A DNA stretch of 64,000 nt from Paenibacillus hunanensis (lineage in GTDB: Bacteria; Bacillota; Bacilli; Paenibacillales; Paenibacillaceae), in the NCBI RefSeq assembly GCF_014645615.1, contig NZ_BMMB01000005.1:372001-436000 (forward strand), read 5' to 3'. Position 1 is the stretch's first letter. Every line of letters starts with the position of its first letter. This document shows positions 1 to 8,231 of the stretch, in pieces. The notes below the pieces were generated by a model. The model did not search any database, was not told where the DNA came from, and saw only the letters and a program-made list of their open reading frames with translations. The translations under genes and the position numbers were made by a program.

Positions 1-292
1 TGGTTGCGATACGCTCGGCACCACCGGATTCAGCCATCATTTTACCGAGCATCGTACCGAGACCGATAACGATGGCGATCGTACCAAGCGTGCCGCCCAA
101 TCCACCTGTAACGGATTTGATCAGGTCTTGCGGATTCATCCCTGCCAGCAAGCCGAGCATCAGAGCAGACAGCAGTAGCGTAACGAACGGGTTCCATTTA
201 AATTTGGCGATCAGCACGATCAGGAAGACGATCGCGATCAGCGTCCACACGAGCAGTGTGGCATTATGACTAAGTCCAAACAATTGATCCAA
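1..292 (-). CDS. gntP: Gluconate permease, GntP family (N-terminal 97 residues; 3' part beyond the window)
   Basis: This is the start of a GntP-family gluconate:H+ symporter of the cytoplasmic membrane. The visible part carries a hydrophobic helix (about residues 12-30), then the stretch WNPFVTLLLSALMLGLLAGM, and a glycine-rich segment GLGGTLGTIAIVIGLGTMLG that is typical of the family. The start is a TTG codon at 292. A GGAGG at 301-305 lies 8 nt upstream and no better start is in reach. The leader holds a GntR-type operator and a cre box, and the gntR gene lies upstream in the same direction. In B. subtilis gntP belongs to the gntRKPZ operon, so a kinase or 6-phosphogluconate dehydrogenase may follow outside the window (inference). 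Confidence 0.88.
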   Translation of the reverse strand, partial: MDQLFGLSHNATLLVWTLIAIVFLIVLIAKFKWNPFVTLLLSALMLGLLAGMNPQDLIKSVTGGLGGTLGTIAIVIGLGTMLGKMMAESGGAERIAT

Positions 293-360
293 GGAAATGA
301 CCTCCCTATGAAAATTTTCAGATTCTTTTTTTGCAAATTTGAAATGTTTTTCGTAAGTGG

Positions 361-375
361 ATAGAGCGCTTACAA
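361..375 (-). promoter_or_regulatory. Probable CcpA cre box in the gntP leader
   Basis: Minus-strand TTGTAAGCGCTCTAT matches the cre consensus WTGNAANCGNWNNCW at all fixed positions but one (A instead of C at position 14). It lies 69 bp upstream of the gntP start and downstream of the GntR operator, where CcpA could act as a roadblock. Catabolite repression of gluconate genes is known in B. subtilis. Confidence 0.6.
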
Positions 376-401
376 TAATGATTTAGTATGGTGGTTATTG
401 T

Positions 402-419
402 ATACTTGTCGACAAGTTG
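402..419. promoter_or_regulatory. GntR operator upstream of gntP
   Basis: The sequence ATACTTGTCGACAAGTTG contains the perfect 14-bp palindrome ACTTGTCGACAAGT. It matches the known B. subtilis gnt operator ATACTTGTATACAAGTAT at 14 of 18 positions. A related site precedes gntR, so GntR probably represses both genes until gluconate is present. Confidence 0.72.
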
Positions 420-481
420 GAGCTGGTAAATGAATGTACTGGTGTATTTATATGCTTAGTGACTGGTGTGATGTGGAGTGG

Positions 482-612
482 CACCACTCCGGTAAGGAAT
501 AAGGGAACGGACTCGGGTGGAGCCGCGTGAATCTACGGATTAGGGATTTAATGTAGATTCACGCCCCTCCAAAATCGTCCTTTTCCCTTATTTCCTTACC
601 TCCGTTCTGTGC
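482..612. repeat. R1 intergenic hairpin repeat, copy A
   Basis: A long imperfect inverted repeat. The outer arms are GGTAAGGAATAAGGGAA and TTCCCTTATTTCCTTACC, and the inner arms GCGTGAATCTAC and GTAGATTCACGC flank a short AT-rich loop. Near-identical copies lie at 13901-14030 and, interrupted by R2, at 49562-49762. Conservation extends slightly beyond the arms, from CACCACTCCGG to CGTTCTGTGC. It has no coding potential and no transposase. It may be a MITE or REP-like element, or DNA encoding a structured RNA. Confidence 0.8.
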
Positions 613-1048
613 GGGTTGCAGCATGAAAGCGTTCGTTGAGCAAGTGTACCGCAATATTGGTGTGCTAGCGTGTTTGCTTCATGCTGCTCAACTCAAATAC
701 GTATCTCTGTTAACAATGATATGTCCTGAAGGTTATTGGCACGGCTAGCATCATCAAACCTTTGAGAAGACTATAGACTGTTGGTCACGCATAGAGCTTA
801 GATATTTAAATGTAATATCGTACACTATGAACGGAATCCTACTTGCAGAAAGCAACAGTATAGAACTCAGAGCTGGCAGATCGTAAGCTATAGTCTATAG
901 TTTTCTTTTAGACAAGTGTCTGATTTTAATAGAGTATTATTTTGTTTATGCAACTCCATTTTATCCGAGTATAAAAGCATGCTAAGCAGTTCCTGTGTTT
1001 GTATAGCAAGAGTATAGAATAAACTGCAAACTGGCGTTCCTTGCTACT
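613..1048. other. Intergenic, no gene seen
   Basis: AT-rich stretch between repeat copy A and the gntR stop. I see no open frame with a ribosome binding site and no clear terminator or promoter. Confidence 0.6.
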
Positions 1049-1720
1049 TTATGGCAGGGTGCGGCTTAGTGTTTGGGCGGAGTCCTTGAAATAATCGTCG
1101 ACGGCGCGGCGGATGACTTCGGCATCCTGTGAGCGTAGACCGTTTAGGATTTTGTAGTGCTTGTCGGCGACCCAGTTCATGCGTTCTGCTCCGGTTTGGA
1201 AGCCTTTTTCGGTAGTGATCAGGATGACGGTCATGACGATCTGGCGAATGCTGTTCCAGAGGTGGATCATGCGCTGGTGCTGTGCCTGCATGACGATCAT
1301 TTCGTGGAACATGAAGTCCTGATAGGCAAAATCTACATAATCGCCATGCTTGACGGCTAGCTTCATTTTGTCGATGGTTCGATCCAGTTGGACGAACAAT
1401 GCTTCATGATCGCCCTCGGCCAGACGGTGCTGGACAAAGCTTTCGATCAGGTAGCGCACATCGTACAGCTCGTTGACATCCTCCAGATTTAGTCCGAGCA
1501 CAACCGCGCCCATACGCTCCAAACGAATCAAGCCTTCGCTGGATAGTGCCTTGAGTGCATCACGTACAGGCGAGCGACTGCTACCGAAGTCAGCCGCGAT
1601 CCGATTTTCTGAAATGATCTCTCCCGGCTTGATCGTTTCATTTATAATTTGCAGTCTGAGCTCACAGGCAATCGCTTCTCCGCGAGAAGCGCCCTGTAGC
1701 CAGGCGGATGGATATTGCAT
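1049..1720 (-). CDS. gntR: Gluconate operon repressor GntR (FCD-type GntR family)
   Basis: DNA-binding repressor of gluconate genes, 223 residues. A winged helix-turn-helix lies at about residues 12-75, with the recognition region FGSSRSPVRDALKAL and the wing motif IRLERMGAVVLGL. An FCD ligand-binding domain follows at about residues 85-210. The N-terminus YPSAWLQGASRG closely resembles B. subtilis GntR (YPAKWLSKASTG), which fixes the start at 1720. The frame stays open further upstream to 1894, but that part is unlike the family. A weak GGGG lies 9 nt before the ATG. The gene has its own promoter and operator about 400 bp upstream, which leaves an unusually long leader. Confidence 0.9.
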   Translation of the reverse strand: MQYPSAWLQGASRGEAIACELRLQIINETIKPGEIISENRIAADFGSSRSPVRDALKALSSEGLIRLERMGAVVLGLNLEDVNELYDVRYLIESFVQHRLAEGDHEALFVQLDRTIDKMKLAVKHGDYVDFAYQDFMFHEMIVMQAQHQRMIHLWNSIRQIVMTVILITTEKGFQTGAERMNWVADKHYKILNGLRSQDAEVIRRAVDDYFKDSAQTLSRTLP

Positions 1721-2099
1721 CGTTAACGTCCCCTTTTGTGCATAATCGCTGATGAACAGGCAGGTGTACAGACAGAGAGCGACATGCATGCTGTATGAAT
1801 AGCTGTAGCTTATGCCGTACAGCCTCGCATCAATGTGACTTGCCATATAGTTCGATTTTAGCACAATCCGGTAAAGTGAATATAACGTTTTCAATGATCG
1901 ATCGCATCGTGCAGCTCATGGAGCAGGGAATCTATTCGTGCCTCCAGTGTAGCTCTAGTTATGCTGTAACGCCCCCTCTACCAAATGAGATCAAATCCGT
2001 ATGTGTGCGGTGTCTCGTATCTGCATTTTCGAAAGAGAACAGCCGCGTAAGAAGAATCCGGTGAAAAGAATAAACTGCGATAAAAGATCATTTTGTTGT

Positions 2100-2117
2100 G
2101 TACTTGTATACAACTTT
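2100..2117. promoter_or_regulatory. GntR operator upstream of gntR
   Basis: GTACTTGTATACAACTTT matches the B. subtilis gnt operator at 15 of 18 positions. It lies just downstream of the predicted gntR transcription start (about +9 to +26), a suitable place for autorepression. Confidence 0.72.
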
Positions 2118-2132
2118 AAAACTTTGATTTTT

Positions 2133-2161
2133 ATCTTACTACTCTCATTTGGGAATGTAAA
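2133..2161 (-). promoter_or_regulatory. SigA-type promoter of gntR
   Basis: On the minus strand, -35 TTTACA (2161-2156) and -10 TAAGAT (2138-2133) are separated by 17 bp. Transcription would start near 2126 and run through the operator. Confidence 0.6.
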
Positions 2162-2168
2162 GCTTTTC

Positions 2169-2183
2169 ATGTAAGCGTTCTAT
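2169..2183 (+). promoter_or_regulatory. Possible cre box between gntR promoter and the divergent gene
   Basis: ATGTAAGCGTTCTAT fits the cre consensus except at the conserved C of position 14. It lies upstream of the gntR -35 and could also affect the divergent gene at 2295. Confidence 0.4.
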
Positions 2184-2294
2184 AAATTATTTGCTACAAT
2201 TTTAGAATTCGAATCTTGCGAATATAGACTTTAAATAAAGTGAAAATTTAACATATATATGTTCATTATGGATGCTCTACGTTAAACTATTACA

Positions 2295-2813
2295 ATGAGA
2301 ATAACGAGAAAACGACTTTATAGGATGTTAAAAATCGTAGCAATTGCAGGCGTAATCCTGCTAGGAATAGTTCGTTTATTCAATGACTTTGATACTCCCA
2401 CCAAACGTGTACAGCCAGAAAAATTAAATGCTTTTATCCAAAAAGAGAATATACTTAATCCTAAAATTATCCGTCTCAGCGATTCCAAATACTACCTCTT
2501 TTCGGATGAAATGAATACGATATATGTGTATGAAGGCAATGGAAATTCACACACCAGTCGTAGTACTCCCAGAGATGGGGTTGTTTTCGGAGGGCTAGAA
2601 AAAGGTTCATTTGGCTTGATTATTCACAACAATGATATTCTGCAACATGGGAGTTATTACAGATTAATTATTGATGGAGAGAGTAAAACGTACGATTACA
2701 ATCGTGAGACATATCTGATTGTGCAAGACAATCGGATATGGAATCCAGTTCCACAAGTGACAATTGAGTTTTTAAGCAAGCAAAAAAAGACACTGTTCAA
2801 GCAAACCTTTTAG
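2295..2813 (+). CDS. Hypothetical membrane-anchored protein
   Basis: 172 residues of unknown function. A basic N-terminus (RITRKRLYR) is followed by one membrane helix (about residues 11-27), then a mostly polar extracytoplasmic part rich in Asn, Tyr and Asp. I recognise no domain. The ribosome binding site before the ATG is poor, so the start is uncertain. The gene is visibly more AT-rich than its neighbours, which may indicate recent transfer. A weak terminator follows. Confidence 0.6.
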   Translation: MRITRKRLYRMLKIVAIAGVILLGIVRLFNDFDTPTKRVQPEKLNAFIQKENILNPKIIRLSDSKYYLFSDEMNTIYVYEGNGNSHTSRSTPRDGVVFGGLEKGSFGLIIHNNDILQHGSYYRLIIDGESKTYDYNRETYLIVQDNRIWNPVPQVTIEFLSKQKKTLFKQTF

Positions 2814-2830
2814 ATCAAATAAGATTTTTA

Positions 2831-2863
2831 AAAAGAGGGCGTTCAATAGAGCGGCCTTTTTTT
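2831..2863 (+). terminator. Probable Rho-independent terminator
   Basis: An imperfect stem (AGAGGGCG with CGGCCTTT) is followed by a run of seven T. It lies 18 bp after the stop of the upstream hypothetical gene. Confidence 0.5.
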
Positions 2864-3027
2864 ATTTATAATTTCAGCCGCAGAGAAGGACAACGATACT
2901 CACATCGCTAACACTGGAAAATTTAAAACACTTAATATCTAGTCCATACAACGATAGCGAGACACTACTTAGAACAACTTAAAACAACTCACAGATAGCA
3001 AGACAATATTTTAGAAGAAATGAAAAC

Positions 3028-3061
3028 AACTCGCACTCTTCATTACATGAGAATGCGAATT
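3028..3061 (-). terminator. Probable terminator of the SLH-like protein gene
   Basis: A 12-bp stem (AACTCGCACTCT with AGAATGCGAATT, two G-U type pairs) lies about 60 bp past the stop at 3122. A T-rich stretch follows on the minus strand. Confidence 0.5.
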
Positions 3062-3121
3062 GCTCACTGATAATGGACTTTATTTATACTTTTAATCGAC
3101 CTGCTTGGGCATCCTTTTCCC

Positions 3122-4579
3122 TCACTCCGACTCCCCATTCAAATAATTAAAGAACGGCTGATCCACCCAGAAGTCGTAGCCTGTAATGGTCGCGTCAGGT
3201 GCCAGCTTGCGGAAGCCGTCGCGGATTGCTTGTGCTTTGTCGGTTAACGAGAACGATTGAGCATAATAATTACCCAGTGTGATCTTCGTATTTGAAATCA
3301 CCGGATAGCCAGACAGCTCGGTTGGCGAATAGTACAGCGGCTGCCACCAGGAGCTATAGATCAGCGGTGCAGTCGTGTTGCTATTCTTTTTCGCATAGGT
3401 GGAAATGATCTTATTAAAGCGTTCCTTATCTGCGATCGTATTGAACTCAAACTGAATATCGTACTCCTTCGCATAAGCGATATAGTTACCATTTTCGATC
3501 TGAGTCACTTTGTAATCCGGTGTTTCCTTTGGTGTACCCCATTCCTTGAGATAGATAAATGCAGAGGTCTTGGGCTGGAACTGAACATCTGCATCGATGC
3601 CCTCACTGCGCAGCAAGCCGATCAGCTGTACCGCGTGCTTGATATCATCATGTCCATACGTGAGCGTCAGGCTATCGATAAAATTGGAATCATAACGGCT
3701 ATCCTTGAGGTTGTAGCCAGTCACCAGATTGTTACGCAGCGCCTGATCCACAATCGTACGCAGCTCAGGAGCCTCGATCAGATCCGCTGTACGGTAAGCC
3801 GCATATAGCTTCTCGTAAATGTCGCTATCGCTGGTGCGTCCAATCTCATTTTTGTATTTGCCCAGACTGGTTAGCGTTTTACCCAGCAGCACGTTTGCAG
3901 TATTGCGGTCGATCGCCCCACCCTTGCGCAATGTCGGATATAGACTCTCCGGTACGACCCCGGTATCGATCGCTGCTGCCAGCTCCTGTGCTGCCTGTCC
4001 CTGTACGCGATCCTTAGCGATGCCTGCCTTTGCCAGCGCCGCATCTACCTTTGTCTGCGGATATGTATAGGCGAGTTCCTTGAAGCCAGCCGCTTTTACT
4101 GCGATGAATACGGCTGCGTATACGCTCAGTGCATCATTCGCATGAACCGTTTGATCTGACAAAATGCCTTGCTGGGCGAGAGCTACCGCTGCATCATATG
4201 CCGCATCGCCAGATTTGAGATCGGTAAAGCTCGGTGTCTTCGCTTCTTCCGTCGATGCGGCTGGAGCTGGCACAATAGCAGCAAGCGCACGTAAAAAGTC
4301 GCCTCGTTTCACCAGCTGTGGAAGCTGAATATTGTATTTCGCTTGCAAAAATTGGGCGTAATCTGCTGCCGTTTCCTGATGTGGGGTAATGCTGTTCGCC
4401 TTTGCTGGAGTTGCCGCTGGTGTCTTTGTTGGAACTGCTGCAGGTGCCTTCGCTGGTAGTGCCTTTGCAGGTGTCTCGGCTACAGCCGCAAATGTGGATG
4501 AAGTGGGAACAATACCTGCTCCTAAAACAGCAGGTGCAGCAACCAGTGCAGCGAGCGTGAAACGGGTCATCTTTTTCAA
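3122..4579 (-). CDS. Secreted SLH-like cell-surface protein
   Basis: 485 residues. A signal peptide (KKMTRFTLAALVAAPAVLGAG) is probably cleaved near residue 31. An Ala/Pro/Thr/Lys-rich linker follows (about residues 35-65). A region at about residues 70-200 has the spacing of S-layer-homology motifs (LVKRGDFLRALAAIV, YDAAVALAQQGIL), degenerate compared with canonical SLH. The C-terminal half has Tyr-rich alpha/beta character and no family I can name. The start is TTG at 4579, with GGAGG 7 nt upstream. The first ATG, at 4570, is too far from that site. It is probably bound to the cell wall. Its function is unknown. Confidence 0.72.
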   Translation of the reverse strand: MKKMTRFTLAALVAAPAVLGAGIVPTSSTFAAVAETPAKALPAKAPAAVPTKTPAATPAKANSITPHQETAADYAQFLQAKYNIQLPQLVKRGDFLRALAAIVPAPAASTEEAKTPSFTDLKSGDAAYDAAVALAQQGILSDQTVHANDALSVYAAVFIAVKAAGFKELAYTYPQTKVDAALAKAGIAKDRVQGQAAQELAAAIDTGVVPESLYPTLRKGGAIDRNTANVLLGKTLTSLGKYKNEIGRTSDSDIYEKLYAAYRTADLIEAPELRTIVDQALRNNLVTGYNLKDSRYDSNFIDSLTLTYGHDDIKHAVQLIGLLRSEGIDADVQFQPKTSAFIYLKEWGTPKETPDYKVTQIENGNYIAYAKEYDIQFEFNTIADKERFNKIISTYAKKNSNTTAPLIYSSWWQPLYYSPTELSGYPVISNTKITLGNYYAQSFSLTDKAQAIRDGFRKLAPDATITGYDFWVDQPFFNYLNGESE

Positions 4580-4700
4580 GGGAACGCCTCCTCAGATAGG
4601 GTAATCATGGGAAATACACAGGATATTCCAATTCTTATAATTCCGATGCGAATTAAAATATTGCAATGAATTTAGCATGAATAAATATGCAGTGTCAACG

Positions 4701-4731
4701 AAAAAATAAGCCAGCTACAACGTAGCTGACT
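4701..4731 (-). terminator. Rho-independent terminator of the methyltransferase gene
   Basis: The stem CAGCTAC/GTAGCTG with a 3-nt loop is followed on the minus strand by a T-rich run ending in TTATTTTTTC. It lies about 130 bp after the stop at 4860. Confidence 0.65.
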
Positions 4732-4859
4732 CCAGCATATAGAGCTTGCTGATTCGCTTGTACCGTTTATGTATAACATGAACCTAACCTGAGCCTTCGC
4801 TTACACAGTCTCCTCTACTGCTTCCATGTATTCATACCTGTATGCATCGTACCCATCCG

Positions 4860-5501
4860 TTATGCAAGATAGCTACGATGTCCACACCGATACACATACA
4901 CAGGCGTATGATACCAATCCGAACACAAAACAACCTGCTCCGGTTCCCACTCTGGTACTGCAAAACAGGCGCTAATCACATACGTATGGGGACGGGAACG
5001 CTGCTCCAGGATCGGACGAAGCTTGCGCATAGCGCCTGGAAACAGATAGCAGACGACAATATCTGCTTGCTCGTACGGATACAGGTAAATATCACCCTGC
5101 TGAAATTGAATATTCGTACGCTTCCATCTGCTAAGTACTCGTGAGCAACATAGAGGCAAGGGTGAATTTTCAATACCAGTTATACGAATATTCGGATTGT
5201 TTTGCATGATGTGCAGAGCGAGCGTCCCCCAGCCTGAGCCTGCTTCGATGACTTGCAGGGGAAGATGAGAGCGTTGATTCGGTTGATGGGATAGCTGCGT
5301 GATCGTATCGCTCTGCTCTTGCTGTGATTGTGTAATTCGCTCAGCCGCAGCACCTACCTGCTCACTGATCGTGCGGCGAATTGGGGCTGATGCGGGCATC
5401 GGTGAAATTCCATTTCGCCAGCTATAATATACAAGCACGAGCAGCGCTGGAGTCGCCAGCACAATGACCACGCACAACACCACTATTCCGTAGAAACCCA
5501 A
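4860..5501 (-). CDS. Membrane-anchored class I SAM-dependent methyltransferase
   Basis: 213 residues. An N-terminal membrane helix (about residues 4-25) is followed by a Gln/Ser-rich linker. A Rossmann methyltransferase core carries motif I VIEAGSGWGTLAL (about residue 90), an acidic residue at the end of beta-2 (ITGIENS) and DIVVCYLF in the motif IV position. The substrate cannot be told. The start is TTG at 5501, with GGAGG 8 nt upstream at 5510-5514. The frame stays open to 5729 through a tandem repeat, but that part follows directly on the terminator of the sugar ABC operon and has no ribosome binding site. The repeat therefore lies in the leader or promoter. Confidence 0.75.
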   Translation of the reverse strand: MGFYGIVVLCVVIVLATPALLVLVYYSWRNGISPMPASAPIRRTISEQVGAAAERITQSQQEQSDTITQLSHQPNQRSHLPLQVIEAGSGWGTLALHIMQNNPNIRITGIENSPLPLCCSRVLSRWKRTNIQFQQGDIYLYPYEQADIVVCYLFPGAMRKLRPILEQRSRPHTYVISACFAVPEWEPEQVVLCSDWYHTPVYVYRCGHRSYLA

Positions 5502-5565
5502 TTCGCTCTCCTCCTCTATCGCTTTGGCAGCTCTGATTGATTGTTTACACAAGCATTTCACGATA

Positions 5566-5687
5566 CGTAGTCCGTAGTCCGTAGTCCGTAGTCCGTAGTC
5601 CGTAGTCCGTAGTCCGTAGTCCGTAGTCCGTAGTCCGTAGTCCGTAGTCCGTAGTCCGTAGTCCGTAGTCCGTAGTCCGTAGTCCGT
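5566..5687. repeat. 7-bp microsatellite, about 17 copies
   Basis: The unit CGTAGTC is repeated without error from 5566 to about 5687. It lies between the upstream operon's terminator and the methyltransferase ribosome binding site, about 50 bp from the latter. Copy-number change would alter promoter spacing or leader length, not the protein. Confidence 0.9.
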
Positions 5688-5727
5688 GCCAAGGATACGA
5701 TGGATCGCTCTATCATGCAACATTAAC

Positions 5728-5765
5728 AAAAAAGTGCTGCCGAAGAAATCGACAGCACTCTTTTA
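5728..5765 (-). terminator. Terminator of the sugar ABC transporter operon
   Basis: The stem AGTGCTG/CAGCACT has inner CGA/TCG pairing and is followed on the minus strand by six T. A matching T-rich stretch on the other side suggests it may work in both directions. Confidence 0.75.
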
Positions 5766-5911
5766 TCTCATGTTTATGCTAAACCTCATCAGCACGCCAT
5801 CAACACGGTACAGCTTACCGTCAGGTCGCAGCAGAAGGGGGAATGCTTAGACCTTGGACATCTGTGTAAGTCTGTCTGGTTGTCCTTGTCTGTACTGGAC
5901 GAGTCCTGCGA

Positions 5912-7012
5912 TCAGCCCTTGACCGAACCGCCCAGCAAGCCGCGTACAAAGTACTTTTGCAGTGCGAAGAATACAGCCAGCGGTGTCAGCATCGAGATGA
6001 ATGCAGCCGATGTGAGCAGGTGCCAGTCGTTACCACGCGAGCCGACCAGGTTGGCGATACTCATCGACAGTACCTGTACCTCTGGCTGAGAGCCGAGGAA
6101 GATGAGGGAAACGAGGTAATCGTTCCACACCCACAGGAACTGGAAGATCGAGATCGATGCCAGCGCTGGTACAGACAGTGGCAGGATCAGTCTGGAGAAA
6201 ATGGTGAAGTTAGTCGCTCCATCCATAAATGCCGACTCAAATAGATCCTTTGGCAGCTGACTGATCGAGTTATACATAAAGTACGTGATCAGCGGCAAGC
6301 CAAACGCGGTATGCGCCATCCATATCCCGAAGTATGTCCCGTTCAAGCCGAGTGTCGTATAGTCGCGCAAAATCGGAATGAGTGCGACCTGAAGCGGTAC
6401 AACGAGCAACGCGATAATCACGATGAAGAAGATATTGCGTCCTCGGAACTTCAGCCAGGCAAACGCATACGCGGCAAAGGAAGCGATAAAGATCGGAATC
6501 ACTGTCGATGGAATAACGACCGCAATCGTATTCCAGAATGAGCGTCCCATCCCGCTACCCTGCTCGGTTTTGATCGTGCCGTCAGGCTGTGTGATTTTGT
6601 ATTGTTTACCGCCAAGCACGGTTTCATAGTTTTGCAGAGTGAAGTTGGTCGAAGCGCCCCATTTCTTCTCCTGCACATCCAGTGTACGCGCACGGCGATT
6701 CTCCCAGATCAGACGCTGATTCCCATCTTCTACCCCTGCCTTGAGCTGATCATCGGTAAAAGTTTTGCCATTCACCGTAATCGGCTTACGCAGATCGGTA
6801 TCGCGATCCAGCTTGAGCTGACTGACCGTATCCCACTGACGATGCGGGAAAACTGTCCACCAGCCGCTTTGCAAAATATCCGCTGCTGGACGAACGGAGG
6901 AAATGAGCAAGCCCAGTGTCGGAATGAACCAGACAATACAGATGATACCCAGCACCAGATTGACGATCCAGTTGGCTTTGCGCTTTTGTCCCTTGGCTTT
7001 GGCTTTACGCAT
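5912..7012 (-). CDS. Sugar ABC transporter permease, MalG type
   Basis: 366 residues, a membrane subunit of a carbohydrate importer (CUT1 family). The first membrane helix is at about residues 15-35. A long extracytoplasmic insert of about 120 residues follows. The remaining five helices carry the ATPase-coupling loop (ESAFMDGATNFTIFSRLILP, the EAA motif). The large insert and overall length resemble AglG-type alpha-glucoside permeases. The start at 7012 has GGAGG upstream, and its A is shared with the stop of the preceding permease (TAATG), implying translational coupling. No ATPase gene is present in the operon; a shared MsmX-type ATPase is likely (inference). Confidence 0.87.
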   Translation of the reverse strand: MRKAKAKGQKRKANWIVNLVLGIICIVWFIPTLGLLISSVRPAADILQSGWWTVFPHRQWDTVSQLKLDRDTDLRKPITVNGKTFTDDQLKAGVEDGNQRLIWENRRARTLDVQEKKWGASTNFTLQNYETVLGGKQYKITQPDGTIKTEQGSGMGRSFWNTIAVVIPSTVIPIFIASFAAYAFAWLKFRGRNIFFIVIIALLVVPLQVALIPILRDYTTLGLNGTYFGIWMAHTAFGLPLITYFMYNSISQLPKDLFESAFMDGATNFTIFSRLILPLSVPALASISIFQFLWVWNDYLVSLIFLGSQPEVQVLSMSIANLVGSRGNDWHLLTSAAFISMLTPLAVFFALQKYFVRGLLGGSVKG

Positions 7013-8112
7013 TACAGGCTTCCTCCCTTCTTCAGCTGACGCACGTTCAGGATAATGACCGGAATAACGGCAATGAGTAGCACAATCGCCAGCGTGGAGC
7101 CGTAACCCGCATTTTGATACATAAACAGCTGACGATAGAACTCGGTCGCTACAACCTCGGTGCCATATTGACCGCCCGTCATGATCATGACCACGTCAAA
7201 GATTTTCAGGGTGAACACGATAATGGTCGTCGTAACTGCCAGTACTGTGCTGGAGATCACCGGAAGCATAATTTTGAAGAAGATGCGAATCTCGCCCGCA
7301 CCGTCCATTCGTGCTGCTTCCAGCATATCCTCGGGAATCCCTTTGATCGCAGCCGAGAAAATAACCATCGCAAATCCCGTCTGCATCCACACAAGGATGA
7401 CGATCAGGAACAGGTTATTCCACGGCTGCACCATACTCAGCCAGCCCTGCGGCTGAAAGCCCATATTCACGATAATCGCATTCAGTAGACCGATCTGATC
7501 AGCACCTGGCTGATAGTAGTAAATGAACTTCCAGATAACGCCTGCCGCAACGAACGAGATCGCCATCGGCATGAACACAACAGCCTTCGCCAGACGCTCA
7601 AAGCTACTACGATCTGCCAGTACGGCGATCAGCAGTCCGAGAATAACGCAAGCGAGTGTACCGAATACGACCCACATCAGGTTGTTGCGAAGCGCCGTTA
7701 CCAGCAGTCGATCGGTAAAGACCGCTGCAAAGTTAGCAAACCCGACAAACTGAGTAGAATCGGCATTGAAAAAGCTTAAATACAGCGTACGCAGTGTTGG
7801 CAGGAATAGCAGCCAGCCAAGCAGCAATACCGCCGGGCCAACGAACACATACGGGATAACGCGATCCTTCCACTTATCCGGATATTGCTCAACGACCCAG
7901 TTCAATGAGAAATAAATCGAGTAGATGCCTGCTAATCCCCAGATGACCGCAAGCAATGCGTTGACCATTGGCGGCAGATCAGAGCCTCGGAAAAATAGGA
8001 AGATTAGCGTATGCAGACCCAGATTCAGTAACGGAACAAGGATGGATAACAGTATAACTTTGGGCGTGAATCGTTGATTCGAACGCGTATCCATTGTTTT
8101 GCTTACGTCCAT
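7012..8112 (-). CDS. Sugar ABC transporter permease, MalF type
   Basis: 366 residues. Two N-terminal helices (about residues 17-75) precede the usual six-helix permease core. An EAA-type coupling loop (EDMLEAARMDGAGEIRIFFKIMLP) lies at about residues 255-280. It resembles AglF-type permeases. The start ATG at 8112 has GGGGG 7 nt upstream. An in-frame ATG at 8148 lacks a ribosome binding site. It is the second gene of binding protein-MalF-MalG, and a stable hairpin separates it from the binding protein gene. Confidence 0.87.
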   Translation of the reverse strand: MDVSKTMDTRSNQRFTPKVILLSILVPLLNLGLHTLIFLFFRGSDLPPMVNALLAVIWGLAGIYSIYFSLNWVVEQYPDKWKDRVIPYVFVGPAVLLLGWLLFLPTLRTLYLSFFNADSTQFVGFANFAAVFTDRLLVTALRNNLMWVVFGTLACVILGLLIAVLADRSSFERLAKAVVFMPMAISFVAAGVIWKFIYYYQPGADQIGLLNAIIVNMGFQPQGWLSMVQPWNNLFLIVILVWMQTGFAMVIFSAAIKGIPEDMLEAARMDGAGEIRIFFKIMLPVISSTVLAVTTTIIVFTLKIFDVVMIMTGGQYGTEVVATEFYRQLFMYQNAGYGSTLAIVLLIAVIPVIILNVRQLKKGGSL

Positions 8113-8168
8113 TGGCTTTCCCCCTTCAGCAATTTGCAAACAAGCCACGAAAATAGGCTCTAATCAAA

Positions 8169-8203
8169 CCAAAGCGGACCGAATCAATCCCGGTCCGTTT
8201 TGG
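8169..8203 (-). other. Intra-operon hairpin between binding protein and permease genes
   Basis: An inverted repeat CCAAAGCGGACCG/CGGTCCGTTTTGG has no T-run after it on the minus strand. Hairpins at this place in sugar ABC operons commonly protect or partly terminate the binding-protein message, giving excess binding protein. That role is inferred here. Confidence 0.6.
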
Positions 8204-8231
8204 CGGTTGGTCTCAATTGGTATTCACCGGT

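Noticed and set aside
1721..1894. 58-residue N-terminal extension of GntR
   Set aside because: It is unlike any GntR, and the match to the B. subtilis protein begins just after the ATG at 1720.
5502..5729. Upstream start that would place the 7-bp repeat inside the methyltransferase and allow phase variation
   Set aside because: The extra frame starts in the tail of the ABC operon terminator with no ribosome binding site, whereas TTG 5501 has a GGAGG at ideal distance followed at once by a membrane helix.
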